Positions 21,315 to 33,266 of a DNA stretch of 64,000 bases are shown one piece after another. Under the pieces are notes generated by a model. That model had not been told where the DNA came from, searched no databases, and was given only the letters and a program-made list of their open reading frames with translations. A program made the position numbers and the translations under genes. The DNA comes from Lonicera japonica (lineage: Eukaryota; Streptophyta; Magnoliopsida; Dipsacales; Caprifoliaceae), in the NCBI GenBank assembly GCA_021464415.1, contig CM038468.1, positions 28,632,969 through 28,696,968 of the forward strand, read 5' to 3'. How positions within the stretch are numbered: the first letter of the stretch is position 1; each line of letters opens with the position of its first letter.

Positions 21315-24283
21315 CTAAACAACGCCAGACAAAATTTTTTACCTTCGAAGGAACTGACAGGGGCCATATCGAGCTCCAGTCAGTTATAACCGGGGTAGTA
21401 TCCGCCTGCTCTATGGCATTGATTAATCTATACCCAGTTGTCACCGAATAATGCCCTTTCTTGTCCCACATCCATATAATTTTATCTGGTTTAGGAGTCT
21501 TAGAGAGGGGAATGGAGAGAATAAGTTCCATGTCTCTCACACTGAACTTATCTCGAATAAGATCCATATCCCACTCCATTAGTCCAGGCTTAAGCAACCT
21601 ATTTACGGTAGCCAATCCCCATTCCTCACCTAATGCTGAATCAATAAACGGGTTAGTATTATTTGGAAGCCACGGATCTGACGCAATACGAACTATAGAA
21701 CCCGACCCAATTCTCCACCGTGCACCTTTACGAATAATATCTTGTGTAGCGACCAAACCCCTCCAAATATAACTCGGATTGAAACCTACCCCCGCCTCTA
21801 AAAAAGAACAGTTTCGATAGTATCGAGCCTTAAAAATCTTGGCAACCAAATATTGGGGATTATTGATAAGCCGCCAGCTTTGATTTGCTAGGGATAGCCT
21901 GAACAACATATTTTAAAGCACTTCCTTGCCTGCTTTAGAAAAAAACTTGTTACGCCAATTATTAAGCCTTCTCCACGCATTTTCCTTAACATAGGAGAAC
22001 ACTTCTGCTTTATTACAACCGATCAAAGACAGTGCCCCTAAGTACTTCCCATGATTCCGACACACAGGAACATTGAGAATATTACAGATTTGACGTGTGG
22101 TCTCCTCACTAACATTAGGACTAAATAATATCAACGACTTCCCAAAATTGACTTGCTGGCCTGAAGCTTCTTCATAAAGACGCAAATAGTTTTTAATAGT
22201 AATACATTCTTCCACAGTAGCTCTAAAAAAGAAAAAGCTATCATCGGTGAAAAATAGATGGGACACTACTGGGGCGGAATTGGCCACTTTACACCCGTGC
22301 AACTTGCCTTCTCGAGTAGCTCAATGAATTAATGAAGATAAACCCTCCGCACAAATAAGGAAAAGATATGGAGAGATAGGATAGCCCTGTCTAAGTCCCC
22401 GATGAGGGATAATAGATTCAATCCGATGCCCGGAACTAATAACCGAATATTTAACCGTGGTGACAAATAGCATAATTAACTTCACCCATTTCGGATCAAG
22501 CCCTAAGCGCAACATCATCTTCTCTATGAATACCCATTCGACTCTATCATATACTTTCGCCATGTCGATCTTCAACAAAGCCATACCGAGTTTTCCTTTG
22601 CGTTTTCGCTTAAGATAGTGCCCTACTTCAAAAGCTATCATCACGTTATCCGTAATTAATCTCCCAGGAATAAAAGCATTATGCGAATCGGAGATTACTG
22701 AGTCCAACACTTTTTGAAGCCGATTAGCCAGAACTTTCATCATAATTTTAACTATTACATTACAGAGGGAAATTGGCCGAAGTTTAGACATCTTGGTTGG
22801 GTTTTTGGTTTTCGGAATCAACACAATATTTGTATCATTCATACCTTCTGGCAGAAAACAACCATTCAAACACTCCAAACAGGCATTAGTAACATGATCA
22901 TCCACCTCAGCCCAAAAAGTTTAATAAAAACAAGGATTAAAACCGTCTGGACCTGGGCTCTTATCAAGGTGCATAGCTTTAATAGCATCCTTAATCTCTG
23001 GGGCTGTAAAAGGGCATGTTAGCGCCACATTCTGACTACTGGTTATACGGCTATGAACAGCATTTAAAACTTCATTATCACAGGCCCTATTAGAGGAATA
23101 CAAATTCTGAAAATAATTCCTAATGAGATTAGATAACCCATTATTCCAGTAGCACTGATTTCCGTCATCATCAAATAAAAAAGAAATTGAATTCTTTCAC
23201 TTTCTAGCTGAGGCATACACATGGAAAAACTTACTGTTAATGTCCCCATTCTGTAACCAGAAAATCTTTGATCTTTGTTTCCAAAAGTCCATTCGTTGTT
23301 GGAGTAGCCTATTAAGCTTAGACCTTTCTTCAAGAACCATAGCTTGGTGAATATCATCTCGATACAGCTTCAAACTAGCAATACGAGCCCGACATCTATT
23401 AATTTCCCGTTGAAACCTCCCACGAAGCGATTCTCCCCAGTTTAACAATTCTTGGCCACACGTACCAATACGGGTCTGAATATCCATCTGAACCCTAGCA
23501 TGCCAACCTTTATTAACAACTTCCCTACACTCGGACTATAATCTCCAATAATTCTCTAATCTAAAGGTACACACATTGCCTTGACTAACCTCAGGAAATT
23601 TCAGAAGGACAACCGCATGATCCGAAGACACCACAGCTATGTTTAAGAGTTTTGCATTTGGGAATATATCGATCCATTGTTGAGAAGCAAGAGCTCGATC
23701 TAGCCTTTCTTCAATAAAATTACTGGTACCCCTGCCCCGTTCCCACGTGAAAAGGTAACCTATCATTCCTATATCATGCAACCCACAATCGTTAATAGCT
23801 ATTTGAAATCCAATGATTAAATTTGAGGGATGACGTACTTTACCCCACTTATCCGATTTATCAAGTAAATCGTTGAAATCACCTGCACAACACCATGGAA
23901 GATCGGACGCATGTGCGAGACTACGGAATAGATTTCAAGATTGTTGTCTCCTCCTCCTTTCCGGGAAACCATAGAAGCCTGTAAAGCGCCACTGCGGCAT
24001 CGAATCCATTTTGATCACCACATCGATGAAGTTCGTAGAATAACCCACCAGCTGAACTGAGTTATTCTCTTTCCACAAAAAGGCAATACCTCCCCTGTTA
24101 TTATGCCCAGGAACAAAACATAAACCAGCGTAACCCAATTTGACTTTAACTGCCTCCACCTTCTCTCTATTAACTTTAGCTTCTATTAAAAAAATTAGGC
24201 TTTTCTTTGGACACTAGGTCCTCTATTTCACGAACCGTCTTCGGGTTGCCCAAATCCCGACAGTTCCAACATAAGGTCCTCAT
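21315..24283 (-). pseudogene. LINE ORF2: endonuclease and reverse transcriptase
   Basis: ORF2 starts at the ATG at 24283 (MRTLCWNCRDLGNPKTVRE, the APE endonuclease start WNCRGLG with Gly to Asp). Endonuclease pieces follow (HNNRGGIAFLWKE; ERLDRALAS; VVSSDHAVVLL with the terminal SDH). The RT spans about 23100-21900, with AFIPGRLITDNV, LKIDMAKVYDRVEW, GLRQGYPISPYLF and the catalytic FTDDSFFF box. The part toward zf-RVT (21909-21315) ends VPSKVKNFVWRCLAN. At least six stops or frameshifts break it. In active elements ORF2 nicks target DNA and primes cDNA on it. Confidence 0.9.
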
Positions 24284-24336
24284 AATGCTCGGCGGGCCTG
24301 CTGAACAGAACCCGCCGCTACAAGGTTTTTTGACCC

Positions 24337-25309
24337 TTATAATTCATTATCAACACCCATCAAGTCTTTGTCCCGGGCCGAGCCCAACTGCTGATTAATA
24401 AGATACTGGCCCACATCAGCCTCCAACCCAACATAGGTCCTCCTTCTTTTAGGGTCCAACATATTTATAGCTTCCACATCGTTTTCATCCTCTTTATTTA
24501 AAGTAGCCGAAAAAGAAGTGCCAGAACATGAAGAATTTGAAATCAAAGTACTTACCTTATATTTCCTATCAATTATATCATTATTCTTATTTAACATATT
24601 CTGATCGCCAATCCCATCCCTAATGAGTGGGCCTGCCATATCTAAGCTCATTCCTTCTCCACCACCCTCCCCACTGCCGCTGCTACCTATCAACGGATCT
24701 GACTGGAGCCACTTTTCTCCACCGGAATAATTATTTCTTCGAATGGGAGCCCGCAACCAAGGTCTAAACATTTTCTCAACAGATTTATCATGAAAATCAA
24801 AGAATAATTCGCAAAAATGATCCGAATGCCCAATAATTCCACAAAAGAGACAGAAAGTTGGCAGATTCTCATACTTAAAATTAACCCAACTTCCTTCTTC
24901 CCCCATTTTTTGATCTTCATTCGTCGCTTTAAAGACTGTCGGACATCCAATTAGACTCTAATTCGCATATATGATCTCCAAGTCCCGCAAAATTTTGAGG
25001 ATCTATTTCTCTGAACTTTCCCACAAAATTGCCTATATCTCTAGCTACCCTTTCTGACATATAGCCAATAGGAAGATCATGAACTTGCACCCAGAAATCA
25101 GCCTCAAATAAATCAACTTGTTGGGGATTCATACCTTTCTGTACTTTGGTAAACAAGAGAAGATGTTACTCAAACGTCCATGGACCATTGCAAATAACCC
25201 TGTCTAGGTCCATCTCATGGAAAAACTTAAACACGAACAGATTAGGTCCCAAGTCCTTAATCCACACCCCTTTCACCGGTCTCCAAAGGGATGCCATCAT
25301 GTTCTTCAT
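24337..25309 (-). pseudogene. LINE ORF1: DUF4283-like and CCHC knuckle
   Basis: It starts inside the DUF4283-like fold (MKNMMASLWRPVKGVWI, LFVFKFFHEMDLDRVICNGP, then FWVQVHDLPIGYM). A plant LINE zinc knuckle follows, CLFCGIIGHSDHFC (CX2CX4HX4C), and then a Ser/Gly-rich tail. There is one stop near 25170 and a frameshift near 24910-24950. ORF1 proteins bind the LINE RNA. The missing N-terminus fits a 5'-truncated insertion. Confidence 0.85.
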
Positions 25310-25319
25310 TGCTAAAACT

Positions 25320-25332
25320 TATACACTAACTT
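25320..25332. repeat. target-site duplication of the LINE (5' side)
   Basis: TATACACTAACTT, identical to 17736-17748. Confidence 0.88.
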
Positions 25333-26659
25333 AGAGCTTGTAGATTTGAAAGATTTGAGATTCCTTATTTTCAAAATGAATTTGTAGACTCACCCCGCCA
25401 TTGAGTAATTTAACAATAGTTGACTTTAAAAAAACCTAAAATTTAAATTCGAAGATGTGACCATTAATCTGAGATATCTCAAAAGAAGAAAAATAACTCT
25501 TAATTTGAGACAAATAAAATATTATTGTCTCTCTCCCCACATTTGGCATTCTTTTTAACCTTTTAGGTGTGAGAAGATGTTGTATGCAGATGTTTTAGTT
25601 TGTTCACACAACCATTGTTTTTATTATTATTATTATTAATTTATTTATTTATTTGTGCTCTATTAATTCGCTTACCTTCTTTTTAGATGATAAAAATTTT
25701 TGTCCAACCTTTACTAAATCTCGTAGTAATAAAGAATTTTTATTTTTTATGATTGATTAAATTGAAATAATATATTTTAATACAAAAATTAGAGTCAAAT
25801 TCTTAATTTAAAATAAATGATATAAATTCCTGTAAATAGATAATGAAAAAAACATAACTTGGGTGAAGGTAGAGGAGCAAATATTTTTTTCCTCTTTCAT
25901 TTTACTATTTTGAACGGCTGAATTGTAATATAATATCTTTGGTTTTGCTTGCTGGATGCATAACTTTTATATATCAACATTTATTAAAAAAATACAATTA
26001 CAATTTCTCCAACTCTCCCAAAATAAATAGTGCATCAACCTCTCTTTAAAACTGATAAATGAAACTAAATCATGTCTAACCCGCTAGTCAAAATCACCTT
26101 TGGCCTTGAGACATCTGTGCCACATAAATTAAAAGGGGAACATGTATGAATAAAAATATCACAACATAATATTTTATGAACAACAAAATATTCTTAACAA
26201 GACCAAGCCAATCAATTCAACAAATTTCTCAAAACCACCACTCTTGACATCATACACCAATCACTCTCGGTGACATGTTAAAAATTGCACGCCCTTATTC
26301 ACCTCACGACATTGAAGCTTCACTCTAAGTCTTACACAATTGTGGCCTATTAGAACTTAAGGCTAGTAAAGTTAACCATGTATCAATCAATTCTAGGACA
26401 TTTAAAGACAGCATCGATAAATAACAACGATAAATGATGCCAAGTATTATAAATACATCTAATTCAAAAATAGTTAACGATTTGGACAATAACTGAATTC
26501 TCTAGAAATTTAGATGTATTTTGTGTACTTACTTCAAATATAGCATAATAAATTATCACCATGATTTTATTTAGCTCACTGCTTTCCAACCATTTCCTGT
26601 TCTATCTTATTTTTTTCTTCTTACTCTCATGGCCCTCTATTCTCATAATTCTTCCAATT
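25333..26659. other. AT-rich intergenic DNA
   Basis: No gene or element recognised. A (TTA/TTATTT) simple stretch lies at about 25619-25655. Confidence 0.6.
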
Positions 26660-27140
26660 TGCTAAGAACCCATGGGTAGGATTTGCCCTTAAAAAACGGC
26701 TAAAAGGGAAGGGTGCCTATGAGCTTTACACACTACTCATAATTCTGCTATTTTTTCCATGTGACTTGGGTTCATACCATTCCAACACACTTTGTAACCA
26801 TCATCCATGATAGCCCACTCTATAGCGGCCATTCTATAGACACTGGCCCAGTGGTAGCCCTTTTTCACTTTTAGTAGCTTCATTCATCTATTAGTATTCA
26901 ATGACGTGGCATCATAAATATTAAGTTAGTTTCCAACCTATAAGTCGCCTGTTTCAAATTGGATGGTTCAAGTCATAGCTTGGTATCACTATGACCGATC
27001 CTATACCCAGGTACTTGGTCCCACATCTAAGCAATTTAGTTGCACTACATCCAGTCCCATACCTAACATGTTGCTTGCTCTGATACCACTTTTTATGAAC
27101 CCATGTATGTAACTTGTCCCTAAAAACATCATAAAACATA
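26660..27140 (-). mobile_element. TRIM (small non-coding LTR retrotransposon)
   Basis: On the minus strand a truncated 5' LTR (about 27140-27090, ...CATGGGTTCATAA) precedes a perfect tRNA-Met primer site TGGTATCAGAGC (27088-27077). About 300 bases of non-coding interior follow, then a 128-base 3' LTR (26787-26660) running TGTTGGAATGG...GGGTTCTTAGCA. The ends of the two LTRs are similar. LTRs near 130 bases and no coding content define TRIMs. The target duplication was not resolved. Confidence 0.72.
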
Positions 27141-27196
27141 CTTTAAAATTCACAAAAAATGGAATTATTTTGTAGCAAAATACCCACAACCCCATA

Positions 27197-28370
27197 GGCC
27201 CCGACACTGGTAATATCTTCGGACACTGTGAGACAGATACTGTGAAATAGTCTTTTGTATCTTTTATAAAAAAAAATTATGGATACTATTAGGCCCGGTC
27301 CCCATGGTATACAATATCTACCATATCTCCCAGTTTTGCAACCAATATTTTATAACACTGACAGTATCTCTGGTTACTATGAAATAGATACTATGAAACA
27401 GTCTTTCGCATCTTTTAAAAAAATTAAGGATCGCATCTTAAAAAAAATCAACCTCAAACTCAAGATGGGACAAATTTTTAAAGGACTTCAACATACCAAA
27501 TTTGTTCACAAGAAAAGGAAAAAAATAATAAAAAACCAACTGAACAAAAATCAAAACAAAAGCATTCAAATAAACATATCAAAATAGCCACAAAATCAAA
27601 TCCAGATCAAAATCAACACTAACAACAAGTTACAAGATGAGCACAAATCAAAAACAAGAACAGAGCATCAATAAATACCAACTAAACCAAATTAAATCAT
27701 TAAAAATTAACACTGATACTAAATAAATAGTAGCGATTGAAAAATGAGAAATTTTACATGAGATGTAAAGAGAATGAGAGAATATGGGAGTTAAAATATA
27801 ATATGGGTTTAAGGGTTTGCAAAAAGGGAAGGTAAAGGCTAGGGTTTATCCCACTCTTTGTCTCTATTTACAATTGGCAAAACATATATATATATATATG
27901 TCTACTTTATAGATATTTGGATTTTGCTAGCCTACGATGAACTATAAAATTAATACGTACACTTTTTCCTTTTTTACCCTTATTTATTTTTTAATTTTTT
28001 TGTCTAATATACACTGATGTGGAGCAAGTGTTCTTTTTTAATGGTAAAGGACGTTACATAATACTATGTGCAACAAAATGGTTTGATCTATGGAGTTTTT
28101 AAAACCATTTGACTTTAATGGGGCGAGTCTTATTTGAATTGGATCGGGTTTAAGTTTTTTCTAAATTAATTAAAACTCATAATAACTCGGGCTAAATTCG
28201 AGTTAGTGGGAAATAAACTCCGTTTGACCTTACATGCCTTCATTTAATAATTTTTTTTCCTATAAATACCTTAATATTATAATGTAATTACTAGGTAGGA
28301 ATAAAGCGAGTTCAGATTTTTCAATATAAAACTTACATAAAGTTGAGTCGCATTCAGGTTTGGCAATGTT
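27197..28370 (-). repeat. orphan duplicate of the RNA-binding protein gene 5' region
   Basis: The segment matches 14330-15440 in the same orientation. The match covers the repeat pair of the leader intron, the intron start (aattttac), the leader (gggtttaagggtttgcaaaaa), the telo-box, TATA-like sequence (actttatagatatttgg...tttgctagcctac) and further upstream sequence (taatacgtacactttttcc). No coding exon follows on the minus strand, so it is a promoter plus leader without its gene. A (AT)n stretch and about 50 extra bases (27850-27900) lie between leader and TATA. Confidence 0.88.
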
Positions 28371-28830
28371 GTATAATGCTTGATTTGAGTGCCTCCAAAG
28401 TGCATGGTTATTCTAAATCCAAGTGCAAAAGTGGCCACTACAAGGAAATTGGATTTTAGAGGCGATTTATTTAGTGGGAAAATAATTTTCACTATAAAAT
28501 ATGAGTGCTAATAAATATAATTCTCTTTTTTGGGGTAATTAGCACTTTTGACCTTTAAAGTTTACCCATTTTTTCACGGTTGTCCTGGAACCTTTTTTTT
28601 GGCATAAACGTACCCAAAGTTTGATTCGCGTCCCACGATAGTCCAAAAGTGGATGTCCCATTTAAAAATTGGACAGAATAAGCATGTGCAGATCACGTGA
28701 AGCTATTTTGAGGGGTAATATCGGTAATCTAAGTTGAATACCCACAAAAACAGGTAAAGAGCTGTCTTCTTCACTTATTCCACCATTGCATCGTACAGAG
28801 CAATCGAAGAAAAATAGAGAAGCAAAAAGA
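28371..28830 (+). other. region upstream of the zf-GRF gene
   Basis: No ORF. The phrase at 28535-28600 (gggtaattagcacttttgacctttaaagtttaccc) resembles the terminal sequences of plant MULEs and may be the outer end of a MULE that includes the zf-GRF gene. A matching inverted end beyond 50.6 kb was not found. Confidence 0.3.
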
Positions 28831-29241
28831 ATGGAGTCTGAGATGTGCCCTTATTTCAAGAGAAAAAGAATGATCACTTCATGGACAGATTTAAATCTGG
28901 GAAGCAAGTTTCTAACTTGCAAAAATAACGAGGTAAATATGTACATCCTACTTTTTTAAAATATATACAGAAATTAGGGTTTTATTCCTTTACATTTTTT
29001 GCATTCTTCTAAAAGTCCTTTATTTTATGCTTATAAAATGTAGCAAAATAGGTGTGGATTCTTTGCTTGGTTTGACCCTCCAATGTATGAACGATCGAGG
29101 ACTATTATTCCAGGTTTACTAAGGAGAATTGGTAATGAAGAAGATAGGGTGAATAGATATAAGTTGAGGGAGAAGTTCTGGTGTATTATGTTGTTTTTTG
29201 TCATGGTTGATAATATTTGCACTTGTCGCCAACTTTCCTGA
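28831..29241 (+). CDS. zf-GRF domain protein, small, two exons
   Basis: Exon 1 (28831-28932) and exon 2 (29044-29241) join in frame across a GT-AG intron to give about 99 residues. The protein has one GRF zinc finger: an early Cys (MCPYF), TSWTDLNLGSKFLTC, then CGFFAWFDPPMYERS and IIPGLLRRI. GRF fingers bind single-stranded nucleic acid in some proteins. In plants, small GRF-only proteins are common near transposons. The C-terminal 25 residues are hydrophobic (FWCIMLFFVMVDNICTC), suggesting a membrane or buried helix. The gene is convergent with the MuDR-like transposase once later insertions are removed. Confidence 0.7.
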
Positions 29242-29591
29242 TGAATCTTGATGTCATCTATTTTTGTGAAAGAAAGGCAGTTAAGTGTAATGTCGTATGT
29301 GTTTGTATTCTTTTTGTAACCATTGATGGAGATTGTAATGTACTTTATTTTACAATCAATGAAAAAGTACTCTGTTTATTTAATGCTTATGGACATTCCT
29401 GTGTTTTATTATTGTTAAAATAAATAACATACTTTATATAAAGGAAAAACCAATAAAGAAAGCATTAAAGTGAGCTGATTTGCAATAGAGACCATACATC
29501 CAAGAAAGCAATGATGGGAAAGGAACAAACTTTCATTGATAAATGTTCGTAAAGCACATCCTTGAATACATATATAAGAAGGGGACAAATC
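29242..29591 (+). other. 3' region of the zf-GRF gene
   Basis: T-rich sequence with AATAAA-like signals (caatgaaa, aaaataaataac at about 29417-29428). No further gene. It probably carries the 3' UTR and terminator. Confidence 0.45.
29587..29591. repeat. target duplication AAATC of the solo LTR
   Basis: AAATC occurs immediately before the LTR and again at 32534-32538 immediately after it. Confidence 0.8.
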
Positions 29592-30404
29592 TGTGATAGC
29601 CCCACCTTAATTAGTAGGGTAACACTCGCAATTAAGGCCTAGAGCGTTACTAACTCACCTTAGGCTAGTTAAAATGGGTCTAAGAAAAATAATGAAGCAA
29701 TAAATCCAAGTAAATCACATAATATGGGACAAGAAAAACATGATACTCATACTGTAAGCAATAATGTAAAACAGAAGTGTAACATACGTCTACATACATA
29801 CAAAACCACGTCAACATGTATTATAAAATACACAACAACTTAGGCTAGCTGTGGCTTGCCATATACATATATGTATAACAAAAATGAGTCGGTATCAAAG
29901 TCCTCTACTTTGTTCCCGACCTAGTAGCTTTCTTAGTCTCATTTGACTTCGGGGTACCTGAATTTGTTTACATAAATTGAGGTGAGCTCAGAACTCAGTA
30001 GGGGGATAACAGGAAGGATACGTACAAAACATGATTAGGAGTTTAATAATAAACCGATAAAATAATGCATGTATTTGCATATGCAGTTTAGCTCCTTAAA
30101 TTCAACCATTATTCCAATAGAATACCGAATCTGGGCCGAATCATGATCATAAGAATAAGAATGGGCCTAACCACCCCAGAGAATAAACCAAACATAATCA
30201 TGATATTGTAGACACCCCATTTTACGACCTTTGGAGGAAATGCATGTTTACTCTTCACCAAAATCGAATCGAATTCTGAAAAACTCAGAAAAAAACAAAC
30301 ACTAGCCTCGGACAGCACCAAAAAGGGCATACTTGGACTCTAATGGTGCTGGAAAGTCACATTGAGTTGGAAGTTCAAAATTCAAGAGAGAACACTCAGG
30401 CCAC

Positions 30405-30640
30405 CCAAAAGATCGATCGGTCTCTATAGATGGCCGATCGGTTATATATGTAAACTGATCGGTCTTCAGTCACGAGTCGGTTTCCAAAGTAATGAATCGA
30501 TCTTATAAGGGAACGGACCGGGCTTCTTTCATCATGAATCGGTCTTCCATTTGATTCAATCGTTCATCACCCAATAACACAACAGTCAATTGGTCATTGG
30601 TTACAGCAATTGATTTTCGGACAATTCGGATCGGTCTTCG
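30405..30640. repeat. clustered 'gatcggtct' motif inside the solo LTR
   Basis: The motif GATCGGTCT or close variants (gatcgatcggtct, ccgatcggt, gaatcggtctt) recurs at least seven times in 235 bases. Spacing is irregular, so it is not a simple tandem array. It may be a set of protein-binding sites of the element. Confidence 0.65.
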
Positions 30641-32284
30641 GCGTAGGATGGCTATTCTATCACTATATCTGCAAGATAAGGCAAATGGTTTGGGAGGAGA
30701 GCTTTAGAATTAAGGCAGAGCAGAGGCAGAGAAAGAGAAGAGAAGCTCAAGATCAATCTTGAAAGCGAAAGAAAATAGCAAATGCTCGAAAGATAGATAG
30801 GAATTAGTTCTAAAAATAGGAACACATTACAACTAGAATTATGATGATGTATTCGAAAATTTTAAACTAGTTTGTAATACTTCACAATATCAATTGAAAC
30901 AAAAGCTTTGTCCTCGGAAATATGGTATTCTATTGATCTTTTTAAATTCATCTTTAATTTATTAAATGCCTCTATGTGTATACAAATTGTTTTGAATGTG
31001 TATATAACAAACATAATGCGTATATATTAATAAATATGAAATAAGATCAAGAATGCTTGTATGACACGTAAATTAATTTAAAACTAAAATATGACTGTAA
31101 ATACATCGATACACCTTAAATCTAGTCTTAAACCAACCCCTGCATGCTCCTTTCCACCGAAGTTAATAAATCAGAACACTGTTATAGGAAGATCGATCGG
31201 TCTTTGGTTATTTTTTACCAGTTTGCTTCGTAATTCGTGCCATTGCTTTAGCAGTTAATAAAACTGATATGTATGCATATTTAGGCCTTAAAACATTAGA
31301 AAAAGATAAAAAAAAATATGAAAACAAACATTTCCATTTAGAAGCCAAAAAGGCGATGCGAGTGCTTGACTCCTTCCTGTGACGTAAGATAGTTTTCAAA
31401 CCCAATTTGGTTGCGCAGACAGCGTTGTACCCTAAAAAGGTATAAAAACATACTTTTGTCTGTTTTTTTAAGAAAACGTACCGGCAACTCTAAAACCTCA
31501 CAAACCGAGCCATGCACCGAACGGCATCGAGGAGGGGTCCCTTCGGGATTCTCACATATATAACATCATCCAGCCCGTGAAAGATCATCATCATATCATA
31601 ATAGAATTGGACCACATGTCCATCAATATCATATCAACAAAATCACAAGTGCTTTGCCGTTGTCTAGATTTCGGGCTACACACCGTTGGCCCTAAACAAT
31701 AGACACATTGCTACCCTCCGCAGGTTTAGGGATTTTCAACCCAAGGGCATCAGGCCCCACTTATTTTCATTCCAGCAAGTACCCAATAATACACATTCCC
31801 TCCATCACGGAAGGGTTACAGTGGAATCATAATCGTATCTATCACGGGATCATATAACATCCAAAATGATACAATAAATATAAGAAGCTTTCGACATAAT
31901 AGATACGAGATATATGCCCACATGATAGGCCATAAGAATAATTGGAGCTTGCTGAAAGATCTCCAAGAATCTAGTTGACCAATAATGATGCACAATATGC
32001 ATAACATACTAACAAATGAACATTTGAAACAACTTATACTATATAACTACAATAAGTCTTTATACATGTCCCTTGACGTATATAATTCATCAATTAATCA
32101 ATTTCATCAATATACAACATCTATACATCCAATGGATATCTCATATATATTAAATAACATATGTATATCAAGTATAAATAGCATAACTTTCATCAAATCA
32201 CATGCTCGTGGCTTTATAAATCGCAAAAAAAGGCTTTGGATCATTTAAATCTATACCATCGATTGAGCAATAGGCGCATGTCTG

Positions 32285-32410
32285 GGTCATAACAGGCCCC
32301 TATTCAACTTTAGTGCACTTTTGCATTTCTGGGCAGTTTCAACAGGCCCCTGTTGGTTTCCAACAAGCCCCTATTAGTCCAACAGGCCCTTGTTAATATC
32401 CAATAGACCT
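32285..32410. repeat. imperfect tandem repeat 'aacaggccccTgTT'
   Basis: Five related copies, about 28 bases apart, of a phrase like (c)aacaggccccTatT/TgTTnnn. The words are partly palindromic (aacagg...cctgtt). It lies near the end of the solo LTR. Confidence 0.65.
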
Positions 32411-32653
32411 CTGTCGGATACAAGTACACTTCTTCATATTTTTAAAATACTAAAATCATTAATAAACAATCCCCACATCAAAATACATTAACCAAAGACA
32501 AAATTTACATTACTACAAAAATAGGGTGTTATAAAATCAACCATAAAGGGACAAACCAACCAATTTCATGTTCCCATATCTATTTACAAAACCCCACTAC
32601 AAAAAGCCTACTAGACAAAGCAACAATACACAAAAACTTTTCACAAAAAACAT

Positions 32654-33266
32654 TTATACTGCTTCACTGGGTGCAGCTCTTGTTTTTTTCCCAAATCCTA
32701 GTTTTTGTGCAACACTTGATTTTCTCCTTCTTTTTGGCTGGGACATGGATGGTACTTGGGTTACTTGACCTTCCATGCTCACTTATAAGAAATAGCTTAT
32801 CAAAAGTGCTAATAACCAAAATTATACATGTAAGTCAATGAAATGAGTTATATAAGTTTATATAAGCGTACATTATCAATATATGTTCCTTGTGGTGGCC
32901 ATGAACCAAGTGCCACAGGGCATACTTCATCTTATTCCTTGTTCACTTATATAAAATACGCCTCAGTGATTGTTTTATTTTGCAACTATACAAGAGAAAA
33001 TAGTTATTGAAATAAACTCCAAATGCATTCAAAATACTTAAAGTATATGTTTTGCAACTTCTTTTATTGTGGCCAAGAGTACCAAAGTTCCCACACCTTA
33101 ATGACTGCTGGTGCTTCTTTCCTAGCTTACTTTGGCTCATGTTTATTTCATCTGACTTTTTAATCCTATTATTCTTCTTCCTTCCAAGAGACGGTGTTAC
33201 TATTGATGGCATAACTAGAGGGTGCTGGGAATTAAGCCACATATTGGACCACATATTTGGCCCATT
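32654..33266 (-). pseudogene. MuDR-like transposase, C-terminal part (CCHC knuckle)
   Basis: Starting from NGPNMWSNMW at the border, it encodes a basic region (SLGRKKNNRIKK), a knuckle RCGNFGTLGHNKRSC (the first Cys-x-x-Cys is partly altered: C-G-N-F) and, downstream after a gap, MSQPKRRRKSSVAQKLGFG ending at a stop at 32654. Zinc knuckles of this type end MuDR-clade transposases after the SWIM finger. The upstream part lies at 49912 and above. Deleting 33267-49911 with one CATT joins NCQSN to GPNMW in frame. An intron may lie in 32800-33000. Confidence 0.78.
33263..33266. repeat. short target duplication CATT (left of the 16.6-kb insertion)
   Basis: CATT also lies at 49912-49915. Three to four bases are shared. 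CACTA elements make three-base duplications. Confidence 0.6.

Larger units (their letters stand above)
17747..25319 (-). mobile_element. L1-type LINE retrotransposon, 5'-truncated, split by an LTR element
   Basis: Minus-strand order is ORF1 (DUF4283-like plus CCHC knuckle), ORF2 (endonuclease, RT, zf-RVT, RNase H), a short 3' tail and poly(A) (T run 17747-17757). A 13-base target duplication flanks it. The 5' end starts inside the DUF4283-like region, the usual 5' truncation of target-primed insertion. Without the 2.64-kb LTR insertion at 18667-21309 plus one duplicated 5-mer, it is about 4.9 kb. Several stops and frameshifts make it inactive. Confidence 0.92.
29592..32533. mobile_element. 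solo LTR, Ty3/chromovirus-type, 2.94 kb
   Basis: The LTR starts TGTGATAGCCCCACC and ends AGGGTGTTATA (CA mutated to TA), flanked by AAATC. Long LTRs with palindromic-looking TGTgATAcCCC...GGGtgTTAtA ends are typical of plant Tekay-like chromoviruses. No internal coding region lies beside it. It contains local repeats of the phrase gatcggtct (30410-30640, also 31190) and of aacaggcccctgtt-like words (32285-32400). It separates the zf-GRF gene from the MuDR-like transposase. Confidence 0.78.
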
